DNA of 8,516 bases from Selenomonas sp. Lineage in GTDB: Bacteria; Bacillota_C; Negativicutes; Selenomonadales; Selenomonadaceae. The stretch is from the NCBI GenBank assembly GCA_017940705.1, contig JAGAYB010000139.1, forward strand, positions 1 to 8,516, given 5' to 3'. This document shows positions 1-7,551 of the stretch, piece after piece. Numbering within the stretch: position 1 is the stretch's first letter; each line of letters starts with the position of its first letter. Under the pieces are notes generated by a model. The model ran no database searches. It saw nothing but the letters and a program-made list of their open reading frames with translations, and was not told the DNA's origin. The position numbers and the translations under genes are program-made.

Positions 1-20
1 CGTATCACGCACATTAAATC

Positions 21-49
21 ATTTTACTATATTTTTGCGCATTTGTCAT
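21..49 (-). promoter_or_regulatory. Possible promoter for a gene beyond the left edge
   Basis: Read on the minus strand, ATGACA (49-44) and TAAAAT (26-21) are separated by exactly 17 bp in an AT-rich stretch after the stop codon of the amino-acid transporter ATPase gene. The -35 box differs from TTGACA at one position and the -10 box from TATAAT at one position. The rest of the 66 bases holds no convincing terminator: a 5-bp TGTCA/TGACA inverted repeat has no T-run after it. This is a pattern match only, since the gene it would drive is outside the window. Confidence 0.3.
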
Positions 50-66
50 TGTTTATGTGACACGCC

Positions 67-843
67 TTATAACATATTTTGCAGGAACGCCTTGGTGCGC
101 TCTTCCCGCGGAGCATTGAAAAATGCGTCCGGCTCGTTTTGTTCCACGATATTGCCATCGGCCATAAAAATGACCTGACTGGCGGCTTCACGGGCAAAGG
201 CCATTTCATGGGTCACGACCACCATGGTCATGCGTTCGTCAGCCAGTTCGCGCATGGTTTTCAAAACCTCGCCGGTAAGCTCCGGGTCAAGAGCTGAGGT
301 CGGTTCGTCAAAAAGCATGATGTCCGGCTTCATGCAAAGAGCTCGGGCAATGGCCACGCGCTGCTGCTGTCCGCCGGAAAGCTGCGAAGGATAGTAGTCT
401 GCCCTGTCAGACAGCCCCACCTTGTCCAGCAGTTCTCTGGCGTAGGGCTCTGCCTCGCTGCGTTTCAGCCCCTTCACCTGCATGGGCGCCTCCAGCAGAT
501 TTTCCAGCACCGTCATGTGCGGAAAGAGATTAAACTGCTGGAACACCATCCCCGTAGACGCCAGGATTTCCCGTTCCTCACGGCCGCTGGCGTACACCGC
601 CTCACCTTCCCTGGTCTGCACAAGATAACGCCCCTTAATGGCAATGCTGCCCCTGTCGATGGTCTCCAGCTTGTTTATGCAGCGCAGCAGGGTACTCTTG
701 CCGGAACCTGATGGCCCGATAATGGCCAGCACCTCACCCCGGCGCACCTCGATGTCAATGCCCTTCAGCACTTCGAGATTATCGTATGATTTATGGATGC
801 CCGTCATCTTCAACATGATTTCACCCTGCTCAATATTTGCCAT
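67..843 (-). CDS. Polar amino-acid ABC transporter, ATP-binding subunit
   Basis: This 258-residue cytoplasmic ATPase would power a polar amino-acid importer of the GlnQ/HisP family. All nucleotide-binding motifs are intact: Walker [10 protein letters not shown] at 43-51, Q-loop FQQFNLFPH at 101-109, ABC signature LSGGQQQR at 155-162, Walker [13 protein letters not shown] at 175-186 and the H-switch THE at 211-213. Its length is normal for the family. The ATG at 843 is preceded by GGAGG at 6 nt spacing (854-850), inside the end of the permease gene, and the two genes overlap by 14 bp, so translation is probably coupled. A second in-frame ATG at 816 (MLKMTG) also has a weaker GGGTGA upstream and would remove nine residues. 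The family's substrates include glutamine, glutamate, cystine and basic amino acids; the sequence does not say which applies here. Confidence 0.95.
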   Translation of the reverse strand: MANIEQGEIMLKMTGIHKSYDNLEVLKGIDIEVRRGEVLAIIGPSGSGKSTLLRCINKLETIDRGSIAIKGRYLVQTREGEAVYASGREEREILASTGMVFQQFNLFPHMTVLENLLEAPMQVKGLKRSEAEPYARELLDKVGLSDRADYYPSQLSGGQQQRVAIARALCMKPDIMLFDEPTSALDPELTGEVLKTMRELADERMTMVVVTHEMAFAREAASQVIFMADGNIVEQNEPDAFFNAPREERTKAFLQNML

Positions 844-1468
844 AACGTGCCTCCAATTTCTTAAAGCCCCAGGTCAGGACAAAGGTCATTGCCAGATAAA
901 ACACCGCCGCAATCAAAAACGGCGTCATATCGAACTCACGCTGCACGATGGTACGCGCCACGCGCAGCAGGTCATTCATCGCGAGAATGTAGACAAGGGA
1001 TGTATCCTTGACCAGATTGATGGTTTCATTGCTTACCGGCGGCAGGACAATGCGTATCACCTGCGGCAGAATGATACGCCGCATGGTCTGGGGATAGCTC
1101 ATGCCCAAGGTCTTGGCCGCTTCATACTGCCCCTTAGGCACGGCCTGAATCCCGGCGCGGAAAATTTCCGCAAAGTAAGCAGCATAATTGAGGGTAAAGG
1201 CTAAGAGCGCCGCTGCAATATCCGGCAGGCGCACGCCCACCATGGGCAGGGCAAAGTAAACGAAGAGGAGCTGCAGCATCAGCGGCGTGCCCCGCATCAG
1301 CCAGATATAAAATTCCACCAGCCGGCTGATTATTTTAAACTGTGACAGCCGTCCTAAAGCTGCCAGCATCCCCAGAGGCAGGGACAACAGCAGGGTTACG
1401 AAGAATATTTCCAAGGTTATCTCTGAACCATCCAGCATCAGAAAAAAGTTGTTCAAGAGTTTATCCAT
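830..1468 (-). CDS. Polar amino-acid ABC transporter, permease subunit
   Basis: This 212-residue integral membrane protein belongs to the HisM/GlnP type of ABC importer permeases. Hydrophobic segments lie at about 17-38, 53-75, 82-100, 135-165 (broken) and 183-203. The conserved RGTPLMLQL segment is at 59-67. The cytoplasmic EAA loop, which docks on the ATPase, runs from about 115 to 135 ([13 protein letters not shown] followed by ILPQ). PPVSN (143-147) and KDTSL (154-158) are also typical of the family. The ATG at 1468 is preceded by AAAGGAG (1482-1476) at 7 nt spacing, a clear ribosome binding site. It is the first gene after the promoter at 1508-1536 and overlaps the ATPase gene by 14 bp. 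A homodimer of this protein with two ATPase subunits would be the expected transporter core. The substrate-binding protein that sets specificity is not in the window, so no substrate is assigned. Confidence 0.95.
   Translation of the reverse strand: MDKLLNNFFLMLDGSEITLEIFFVTLLLSLPLGMLAALGRLSQFKIISRLVEFYIWLMRGTPLMLQLLFVYFALPMVGVRLPDIAAALLAFTLNYAAYFAEIFRAGIQAVPKGQYEAAKTLGMSYPQTMRRIILPQVIRIVLPPVSNETINLVKDTSLVYILAMNDLLRVARTIVQREFDMTPFLIAAVFYLAMTFVLTWGFKKLEARYGKY
850..854 (-). promoter_or_regulatory. Ribosome binding site of the transporter ATPase gene
   Basis: GGAGG on the minus strand lies 6 nt before the ATG at 843, within the coding sequence of the permease. It supports the upstream ATG over the internal ATG at 816, which has only GGGTGA at about 4 nt spacing. 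Confidence 0.7.
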
Positions 1469-1475
1469 TCTACTA

Positions 1476-1482
1476 CTCCTTT
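1476..1482 (-). promoter_or_regulatory. Ribosome binding site of the permease gene
   Basis: AAAGGAG on the minus strand is 7 nt from the ATG at 1468, fixing the permease start. With transcription from the promoter at 1508-1536, the 5' leader would be only about 30-35 nt, leaving no room for a riboswitch or leader peptide. Confidence 0.75.
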
Positions 1483-1507
1483 AGTGTCGTAAAGTGTTAA
1501 TGTAATA

Positions 1508-1536
1508 ATTATAAACAATAAACGCCCCCCTGTAAA
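1508..1536 (-). promoter_or_regulatory. Near-consensus sigma-70/sigma-A promoter for the amino-acid transporter operon
   Basis: On the minus strand the -35 box TTTACA (1536-1531) and a perfect -10 box TATAAT (1513-1508) are separated by exactly 17 bp. The spacer begins with a run of six G. Transcription would start near 1501 and reach the permease ATG after about 30-35 nt. The -35 box overlaps the T-tract of the terminator of the preceding unit. Two direct copies of AGTGT on the plus strand (1483-1487 and 1493-1497), one helical turn apart, lie in the leader. They could be a regulator half-site pair, but five bases is too short to claim this. Confidence 0.75.
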
Positions 1537-1583
1537 GAAAAATCCCCTGCTGACAAGTCAAATAATTGACCTGTCAGCAGGGG
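1534..1583 (-). terminator. Intrinsic terminator of the jetABC/ABC-F unit
   Basis: On the minus strand a 12-bp perfect stem (TGTCAGCAGGGG at 1583-1572 read from the plus strand as its complement, pairing with 1555-1544) continues, after one mismatch (1571/1556), into a 5-bp inner stem (1570-1566 with 1561-1557) closed by a four-base loop at 1562-1565. It is followed directly by A, five T, C and three T (1543-1534). It lies 13 bp after the stop codon of the ABC-F gene at 1597. There is no T-tract on the plus-strand side, so it works in one direction only. Confidence 0.9.
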
Positions 1584-1596
1584 TACTGCCTTGCGC

Positions 1597-3507
1597 TCAG
1601 CTTTCCTGTTCTTCGGCAATCTCCTCCAGATAAGTCCAGCGCTCCATCAGCTGCTCAAGCTCTGCTGTCAGCCGCTTTTCCTCTGCGGTAAGCTCGCTCA
1701 GACGCGTGAAGTCCGTGGCATTTTCCGCCATTTGCAGCTGCACGACCTTCAGCTCTCCCTCCTTGCTGGCGATAACACCTTCGATTTCCGCATATTCCTT
1801 CTGCTCTTTAAAGGTGAATTTCCTTTGCGCCGGCCGGGGATTTTTTTCTCTGACAGGCGCTGCTTTTTCCCTGACCGGCTTTTCCTGCGGACTGCCTGCC
1901 AGCAGCCGTTCCTGCTCCGCCAGCTTTTCCCGGTAATAGGTATAGCCGCCTGAATACATGCGCAGCCTGCCGCCCTCTTCATAGGCAAAGACCTTGTCGG
2001 CCAGCCTGTCCACAAAGAAGCGGTCATGCGATACAAAGATTATGGCTCCGGCAAAATCATCAATGAAGTTTTCGAGGACCGCCATGGTTTCCAAATCGAG
2101 GTCATTGGTTGGTTCATCCAGCAGCAGCACATTGGGCTCGCCCATCAGCACACGCAAAAGGTAGAGCCGCCGCTTCTCACCGCCGGACAGACGGGCTATT
2201 GGCGTCCATTGCAAATCACCGGGAAAGAGGAAACGCTCCATCAGCTGGGAGGCGGAAATTCTGGTACCGTCAGCCAGCGTGATAAAATGCGCCGCCTCCT
2301 TGACGTATTCGATGGCGCGCAGGCGTTCGTCCATGTCGGCGGCCTGCTGGGCAAAGTACCCGATTTTCACCGTCTGGCCGATGGTCACTGTGCCCGAGGT
2401 CGGGGTGAGTTTTCCGGCAATGAGATTCAGCAAGGTGGTTTTGCCTGTGCCGTTGGCACCTAAAATGCCCACTCTGTCATTTCTCAGCACCGTATAGGTA
2501 AAGTCCTGCACAATCGTCCTGCCGCCTGCGGCATAGCTCACATGGTCAAGCTCAATGACCGTCCGTCCCAGACGGCTGCCTGCCAGACCGATTTCCACGG
2601 TATCATGATTCAGGTTTACCTGCTGATTTTTTACTTCCTCATAGCGCTGAATTCTGGCCTTCTGTTTGGTGGAACGAGCCTGAGCGCCACGGCGCAGCCA
2701 TTTCAATTCGTTGCGCAAAAAGTTCTGCCGCTTTTGTTCGCTGGCCTGTTCCCGTTCCAGACGGGCCGCCTTCTGTTCCAGAAAGGCGGAGTAATTTCCC
2801 GTGTAGGTATAGGCCCGGCCCTTGTCCAGCTCCAGAATTTTCGTGGAGGTGCTATCCAGAAAATAGCGGTCATGGGTCACCATCAGCAGAGCGCCCTTAA
2901 AGCCGCGCAGATATTCCTCCATCCAGGCGATGGTCTCACTGTCAAGATGGTTGGTAGGCTCGTCCAGTATCAATAAATCGCAGGGCTGAATGAGCGCCGT
3001 GGCCAGAGCCAGCCGCTTCTGTTCACCGCCGGATAGGGAGCCTGCTTTGGCAGTGTAATCGCTAAGCCCCAGTTTCGTGAGGACTGTTTTGGCCGCGGCT
3101 TCCAGCTGCCAGCCGTCCTGTTCATCAATGACCGCCGTGTACTTCATGATTTCTTTTTGCAGCCGGCTGTCCTCACTCTGCCGCCCCAGCTGCGCCATGG
3201 CCAGTTCGTAACCACGCAGAGCCTGCATTAAAGGTGACACGCCCCGAAATACTTCCGTCAGCACGGTGTTGTCCGGCGCAAAGACCTTGTCCTGCGCCAG
3301 ATATTCTATCCGCAGGCCGCGCATGGTGGTCTTATCGCCGGCGTCCACGGGGATAAGGCCGGCCACCGCCTTGAGAAAGGTGGATTTTCCGGTGCCGTTG
3401 ACCCCGACAATCCCCACCTTATCCCCGGCCTCCATACTGAAATCCACACCGGCAAACAGGGATTTTTCCCCGTAGCTTTTCGTAAAGTTTTCCAGTGTTA
3501 TTATCAT
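1597..3507 (-). CDS. uup: Uup-type ABC-F ATPase in the jetABC operon
   Basis: This soluble protein of about 636 residues has two ABC domains and no membrane segments, the hallmark of ABC-F proteins. Domain 1 has Walker A GVNGTGKST at 35-43, signature LSGGEQKR at 158-165, Walker B LLILDEPTNHLD at 178-189 and a THD switch near 212. The interdomain linker (about 236-300) is charged and contains the family's ARSTKQKARI-like stretch. Domain 2 has GANGTGKTT at 350-358, LSGGEKRR at 440-447, LLLDEPTNDLD at 461-471 and an SHD switch near 494. A basic hinge is followed by a C-terminal coiled coil (about 562-629) ending in an ERWTYLEE-like motif also found in E. coli Uup, which is 635 residues long. ABC-F proteins act at the ribosomal E site; Uup also binds DNA through its C-terminal domain and affects recombination intermediates. 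I chose the ATG at 3507 because AGGA (3519-3516) precedes it by 8 nt; the ATG at 3516, three codons earlier, has no such site. The gene starts 20 bp after jetC with no terminator between. Confidence 0.88.
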   Translation of the reverse strand: MIITLENFTKSYGEKSLFAGVDFSMEAGDKVGIVGVNGTGKSTFLKAVAGLIPVDAGDKTTMRGLRIEYLAQDKVFAPDNTVLTEVFRGVSPLMQALRGYELAMAQLGRQSEDSRLQKEIMKYTAVIDEQDGWQLEAAAKTVLTKLGLSDYTAKAGSLSGGEQKRLALATALIQPCDLLILDEPTNHLDSETIAWMEEYLRGFKGALLMVTHDRYFLDSTSTKILELDKGRAYTYTGNYSAFLEQKAARLEREQASEQKRQNFLRNELKWLRRGAQARSTKQKARIQRYEEVKNQQVNLNHDTVEIGLAGSRLGRTVIELDHVSYAAGGRTIVQDFTYTVLRNDRVGILGANGTGKTTLLNLIAGKLTPTSGTVTIGQTVKIGYFAQQAADMDERLRAIEYVKEAAHFITLADGTRISASQLMERFLFPGDLQWTPIARLSGGEKRRLYLLRVLMGEPNVLLLDEPTNDLDLETMAVLENFIDDFAGAIIFVSHDRFFVDRLADKVFAYEEGGRLRMYSGGYTYYREKLAEQERLLAGSPQEKPVREKAAPVREKNPRPAQRKFTFKEQKEYAEIEGVIASKEGELKVVQLQMAENATDFTRLSELTAEEKRLTAELEQLMERWTYLEEIAEEQES

Positions 3508-3515
3508 TTGTAACA

Positions 3516-3519
3516 TCCT
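3516..3519 (-). promoter_or_regulatory. Ribosome binding site deciding the ABC-F start
   Basis: AGGA on the minus strand lies 8 nt before the ATG at 3507 (protein MIITLENF). The earlier in-frame ATG at 3516 overlaps this site and has only an A/T-rich sequence upstream, so it is probably not used. Confidence 0.5.
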
Positions 3520-3527
3520 AACTAATT

Positions 3528-6500
3528 TTACTGCCCCTGATAGGCCTGACGTTCCTGCCGCAATTCCTCAATGGTGAGATTCCGCAGGTAGGAACGGTGT
3601 TCCTCATCCTTCTGGTACACAAAGCCCACATGGCTGACATACGGCTCAATGGTGGCTATCTTCAACAGCGGTGTTACCACCAGCAGCTGCAGGTCCAGCT
3701 TGCGGAACAGCTCCAGCCCAAAGCGCGCCGATTCATCGGAACTCTTTAGGAAAGCCTCGTCAATGACCACGAAGCGGAAGGACTGCTCCCCGGCCCTGCG
3801 GCCGCGCAGACCGAAGTTGTAGACAATGCTGGCTGCCAGTATCGTATAGGCCAGCTTTTCCTTCTGTCCGCCGGACTTGCCGCCGGAATCGGTGTAATGC
3901 TCGTATTCTTCATCAACGCCCGGAGCCGGCTGCCGCCAGAGCTCTGAGGCGGCAAACACGAACCAGTTGCGCACGTCTGTGACCTCGCTGCGCCACCGGG
4001 CATCTGCCTCAGCGGAGCCGGGACGCCCCTGCAGGCGCTCCAAAATCTCTGCCACCTGCCGGAACTTTTGCTCGCTGTAGCATATATCCTTGCTATCCGT
4101 CAGGGTATCGTCAATGCAGGCGCGGAGTTTTTCCTTGAACTCACTGACGGTATCATTCTGGGCATTATTGCATTCTATCTGGATATAACGTCCCTCATTG
4201 TAGTCAATTTCTGCCAATGACTGATTGATGAGATTGATACGGTCACGGATTTCATGGCAGGACTCTTCCAAATGGGATTGGAACAGGGCTATCTGATTGA
4301 TGGTGTTCTCCCGTAAGAGCAGGCTGAACCGGCTCTCAAACTTAGGCAGGTCATCACGTTCCAGACGGCGCAGCAGCTCCACATAATCCCCGACACCTGC
4401 CGGTGTGGGCAGCAGATTGCTGCTGATATCCTTGTTTTGGGCGTTAAATTCCGTCAGCGCATTTACCAGCTGCTCCCCGATGGCCTGCAGCTCCCGTCCT
4501 GCCTTTTCCACGCGCCTGTTAAGCCACTTGCTGTACTCCTCCTGCTGGAACTGGCGGCGCCGGCAGTCAAACTGCGGGCTGCCGATGCCGCTTAGCGCCA
4601 AGGCAGCGAAATGACTGAGCAGGGGATAGCCCTCTGCCTGTTCTTCGGCCGTGGTCTGTCCCATCAGTTCCTCATCGCTCACCATTTCCTGACGGTTGGT
4701 TTCTATGCGGCTGTACAGCTGCCACTTATCGGAGCTCATGCGGTCAAGCTGTGCCTTGCACCGGGCAATCTCCGCCTGCATGGCGGCCTCCTGCCCCTTT
4801 AATTCCTTCAAAATATCATTTTCCGCCTGCAATTTTTCCACCATGGCAGATAATTCCGCCACGCGCTGCTCAAGGGGAGCCGTATCAATCTCCGCGAAAT
4901 GCTCTGCCATTTCCGCGCGCGCCAGGGCATTGCTCTGCTGCAGCAGTTTTTTCTGCTCATCTCTCAGCTTGCGGAATTTATGCTGGAAAAACTTCTGTTC
5001 TTCCCGGCAGTCTTCCCGCTCTGCCTGCAGCGCCTGAATTTTTTTCAGATTGGAAAAGCCCAGCACAAAATGACGCCTGTCCTGCAAATCGTGGCGGTCG
5101 TCCTTTTCATGGCGCTTGCCGCCGTTCTTCACCTGTCCGGCCATGGTCAGCGCGTATTTTGCCTGCCGGAACTCCTTCATATTTTCACAGCAGCGGTGGT
5201 GGAAACGGTTTTTTATTTCCTCTGCCAGCCAAGGATATAAGGGGCAATCCTCTTTCAGGCGCAGCTTATGGCACACTGCCTCCTCGGGAGCGTTGTCCAC
5301 CACTTCCTGAATGGACATGGCCGGAACTTTAAAGTACACCAGCCGCATTTTTAAATCATGGCGTTCCATCCAGTCCGCCACTTCACCGTAATGTACCTCC
5401 GGCACCAGCAGGGAAATGCCAAACCCGTGCAGCAGTCGCTCAATGGCGCCCTCCCAGTCAGACTCTTCCTCGGCCACCGCCATCAGTTCTCCGGCAAAGG
5501 GCATTTCGCTTTCCGCCAGATTCAGGTCATGGCACAGCTGTTCACGCAGGGCAATGAATTTCTGGGGAATATTGGACTTGCGGGCTGCCAGCGAATCTAT
5601 TTCCGCCTGCAGTTTCTGCGCCCGGGCTTCGGCCTCCTTTTGGTTGGCCTTCATGGCCGCCCCTTCCACGGCCAGTTCCTCCTGCCGTTCCTCACTTGCC
5701 TGCCGGCGCTGCGCCAGCTGGCTCTTAACCTGCAAAAATGCGTCTTCATTGTCCGGCAGATTAAGCTCCAACGCCGCCAGCTCCTGACGGAACTTCTCCC
5801 GGCTCTGGCTGCACTGCGCCAGACGTTCCTTTTCCCGTTCCTGCTGATTAAGCACTTCCGCCAGCTGATTGCCGCCGTTACGGGCAATGTTTCCCTGCAG
5901 GACCAGCAGTTCATGCTGCTTTGCCTGCAAGTCCTTTGTCTGCCGTTCAATATCTGCCGCCAAGGCTTTACAGCGCGGTTTCAGCGTCTCCATCTCGCCG
6001 GCCCGGGCCTGATAATCCTGCCGGGCGTACCAGCTGCCCAGCACCTTTTGCATGGCCTGGCCTTCCTTTTGCTCCCGGCTGGCCGTGGCGTATGCCTCCC
6101 CCAGCTTTTCGATGGGCTGCAGCATTTCCTGCTGCTTGCGAGCACGCTGCACCGCCTGATGAGCCGCCTCCAGGTCATGGTACTGATGGAGCATCTGCTC
6201 CACTTCCAGATTGGTTTCCGGCACCTCCAGCATATTCTGGCGCACAAAACTTGTCAGGCTGTCCACCTTCTTCATGGACACGGTCTGCTGAAACAAATCC
6301 ATGGCCTGCACCTGCCGGATGCCGAAAATCTTGCGGAACTCATGACCGTACAGCGGATAATCGTCAAATGTCCTGATGAAGGCATCCTTTTCCAGCTGCT
6401 TGCGGAAGGTGCGCATATCGCCGCCAATCCTAGAAAACCGCTCCGCTATGGAAAGTGTCTTTTGCGCCAGCACATAGAAACGGCTGGGATAAGCAGCGCT

Positions 6501-6920
6501 TTCCTCGGGGAACCAGAACACCTGCGCCAGTGTCACGGTGCGGCCAAAATTCTTGTCGGCAAACACGCCCAAAATCACGCTGTACTTATTTTTATCACGC
6601 AGGGCCTCCGGGCGGCCGCCGCCGTTTTCCGTGCGTTTCTGGCCATAGTAACCGCGTACATAAGAGGCCAGATTGCGCTCCTTGGCACTGGCATCGGCGG
6701 CCTTATTGTAGGTGACTTTCCGCGGCGGCACCAATAGCGTCAGCAGGGCGTCCACCAGCGTGGACTTGCCGGAACCTACATCACCTGTGAGCAGGGACAT
6801 TTCTCCGTTTAAAGCCAGCGACCAGACCTTGCCGTCAAAGGTTCCCCAGTTGTAGACTTCCAGCCGTTCCAGACGGAATCCCAGAGGCACTTCCCCTTCA
6901 TTCATCGCGAACAAATTCAC
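3528..6920 (-). CDS. jetC: Wadjet JetC / MksB-like SMC ATPase
   Basis: This 1130-residue protein has SMC architecture and matches the COG4913 group of coiled-coil P-loop ATPases that forms the motor of type I Wadjet. An N-terminal head carries Walker A GDVGSGKST at 46-54. A first coiled-coil arm spans about 250-460. A globular hinge-like module at about 474-632 includes WEGAIERLLHGFGISLLVPE and a charged RHEKDDR segment near 603-609. A returning coiled coil covers about 625-760. The C-terminal head holds the ABC signature SGGKSGGQKEKL at 1012-1023 and Walker B FRFVVIDEA, with D1054 and the catalytic E1055. All ATPase motifs are intact. In characterised Wadjet systems two JetC dimers with JetA and JetB extrude DNA loops by ATP hydrolysis. 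The start is GTG at 6920, set by an 8-base AGGAGGTG 7 nt upstream; the ATG at 6905 is less likely. It overlaps jetB by 23 bp, and the next gene is an ABC-F gene rather than jetD. Confidence 0.93.
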   Translation of the reverse strand: MNLFAMNEGEVPLGFRLERLEVYNWGTFDGKVWSLALNGEMSLLTGDVGSGKSTLVDALLTLLVPPRKVTYNKAADASAKERNLASYVRGYYGQKRTENGGGRPEALRDKNKYSVILGVFADKNFGRTVTLAQVFWFPEESAAYPSRFYVLAQKTLSIAERFSRIGGDMRTFRKQLEKDAFIRTFDDYPLYGHEFRKIFGIRQVQAMDLFQQTVSMKKVDSLTSFVRQNMLEVPETNLEVEQMLHQYHDLEAAHQAVQRARKQQEMLQPIEKLGEAYATASREQKEGQAMQKVLGSWYARQDYQARAGEMETLKPRCKALAADIERQTKDLQAKQHELLVLQGNIARNGGNQLAEVLNQQEREKERLAQCSQSREKFRQELAALELNLPDNEDAFLQVKSQLAQRRQASEERQEELAVEGAAMKANQKEAEARAQKLQAEIDSLAARKSNIPQKFIALREQLCHDLNLAESEMPFAGELMAVAEEESDWEGAIERLLHGFGISLLVPEVHYGEVADWMERHDLKMRLVYFKVPAMSIQEVVDNAPEEAVCHKLRLKEDCPLYPWLAEEIKNRFHHRCCENMKEFRQAKYALTMAGQVKNGGKRHEKDDRHDLQDRRHFVLGFSNLKKIQALQAEREDCREEQKFFQHKFRKLRDEQKKLLQQSNALARAEMAEHFAEIDTAPLEQRVAELSAMVEKLQAENDILKELKGQEAAMQAEIARCKAQLDRMSSDKWQLYSRIETNRQEMVSDEELMGQTTAEEQAEGYPLLSHFAALALSGIGSPQFDCRRRQFQQEEYSKWLNRRVEKAGRELQAIGEQLVNALTEFNAQNKDISSNLLPTPAGVGDYVELLRRLERDDLPKFESRFSLLLRENTINQIALFQSHLEESCHEIRDRINLINQSLAEIDYNEGRYIQIECNNAQNDTVSEFKEKLRACIDDTLTDSKDICYSEQKFRQVAEILERLQGRPGSAEADARWRSEVTDVRNWFVFAASELWRQPAPGVDEEYEHYTDSGGKSGGQKEKLAYTILAASIVYNFGLRGRRAGEQSFRFVVIDEAFLKSSDESARFGLELFRKLDLQLLVVTPLLKIATIEPYVSHVGFVYQKDEEHRSYLRNLTIEELRQERQAYQGQ

Positions 6921-7551
6921 TTATCAGCACCTCCTCAGCTGTTTCCTCAGCAGCATTTTCTCCGCCACCATGCTGTTTTTCCCCATAGGCCGTATAAGCG
7001 GCCAGCTTTTCATGGAAATCGTTTAGCCACTGGGCGTCCACGAAATTGCGCAGGATGGGACGCACCTCATAGGTATCCTCCTGTCCCTTGCTCTTTTGCA
7101 AAAAGCCCAGATTGACCACCTGGCTTATCATGTGCTCCACGGACTGCCGCAGCTTCATTTCATTGCTGCTAATGGGCAGAAACGGCTCCATGCGCCGCAA
7201 AATATCCCCGAAGCTCAGCACCAGATGCGTATCGCTGCTGGCCGTATCCTGTTCTCCCAGAGCCTTGCGCAGCTGCACCAGCAGCATGGACACAGGAAAG
7301 CTCAGCTGATGACGGGGCACGATACGGGGCAGGCTGCCGGTCTCCTCCTGCTTTAAATATGCGTACTCATCCACCTCATCCACTATCAGGGAAAGGCCGA
7401 TGCGGTGGAAGTAATCATCCAAAGCCCCCTGCTGGTTTATAATCGTCTGCCAAAGGCTCTCGTCCCGGCCCCGGCTGACAATGCCCTTTAGCAGCAGGAT
7501 AGCCGCCTGTGAAAAACTTTCGGCCTGTTTATCTGCAGCAAAATCACACAC
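6898..7551 (-). CDS. jetB: Wadjet JetB / MksE-like DUF4194 protein
   Basis: This 217-residue protein matches the DUF4194 family, the KITE-like winged-helix subunit that binds the JetA kleisin and DNA in Wadjet/MksBEF complexes. Family-typical segments are the early LLKGIV (20-25), IGLSLIVDE (51-59), YAYLKQ (63-68), the helix LSFPVSMLLVQLRKAL (83-98) and, in the second winged-helix half, LGFL (148-151) and YEVRPILRNFVD (161-172). The last 30 residues are acidic and glycine-rich, probably a flexible tail. The start is GTG at 7551, preceded by GAGAGGAG (7568-7561) at 9 nt. It overlaps the end of jetA by 8 bp and the start of jetC by 23 bp, which indicates coupled translation and fixed subunit ratios. 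No catalytic residues are expected. Confidence 0.92.
   Translation of the reverse strand: MCDFAADKQAESFSQAAILLLKGIVSRGRDESLWQTIINQQGALDDYFHRIGLSLIVDEVDEYAYLKQEETGSLPRIVPRHQLSFPVSMLLVQLRKALGEQDTASSDTHLVLSFGDILRRMEPFLPISSNEMKLRQSVEHMISQVVNLGFLQKSKGQEDTYEVRPILRNFVDAQWLNDFHEKLAAYTAYGEKQHGGGENAAEETAEEVLISEFVRDE
6928..6935 (-). promoter_or_regulatory. Full-length Shine-Dalgarno site of jetC
   Basis: AGGAGGTG on the minus strand is an eight-base match to the 16S rRNA anti-Shine-Dalgarno sequence and sits 7 nt before the GTG at 6920. It lies within jetB and shows that the rare GTG codon, rather than the ATG at 6905, is the start. Confidence 0.8.

Noticed and set aside
638..1204. Plus-strand open frame of 188 codons
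   Set aside because: It crosses antisense over both the transporter ATPase and permease genes, which are certain from their motifs, and shows no protein-family features.
1544..1583. Inverted repeat as a possible operator or bidirectional terminator
   Set aside because: A T-tract follows only on the minus strand and the stem is long and GC-rich at its base, so a one-way intrinsic terminator explains it.
1597..3507. ABC-F gene as an antibiotic-resistance determinant
   Set aside because: The linker and the C-terminal coiled coil resemble Uup rather than the long-loop resistance subtypes (Vga, Lsa, Msr, OptrA), and there is no leader-peptide attenuator upstream.
5358..6737. A long plus-strand open frame of 459 codons opposite jetC
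   Set aside because: It lies entirely antisense to the coiled-coil region of jetC. Its His/Leu/Gln/Phe-rich composition is what the complement of Glu/Gln/Ala/Lys coiled-coil codons gives, and I see no recognisable domain.
3528..6920. jetC as SbcC or Rad50
   Set aside because: There is no SbcD/Mre11 nuclease partner and no zinc-hook CxxC at the arm apex; the hinge-like module and the DUF3375 and DUF4194 neighbours identify Wadjet/Mks.
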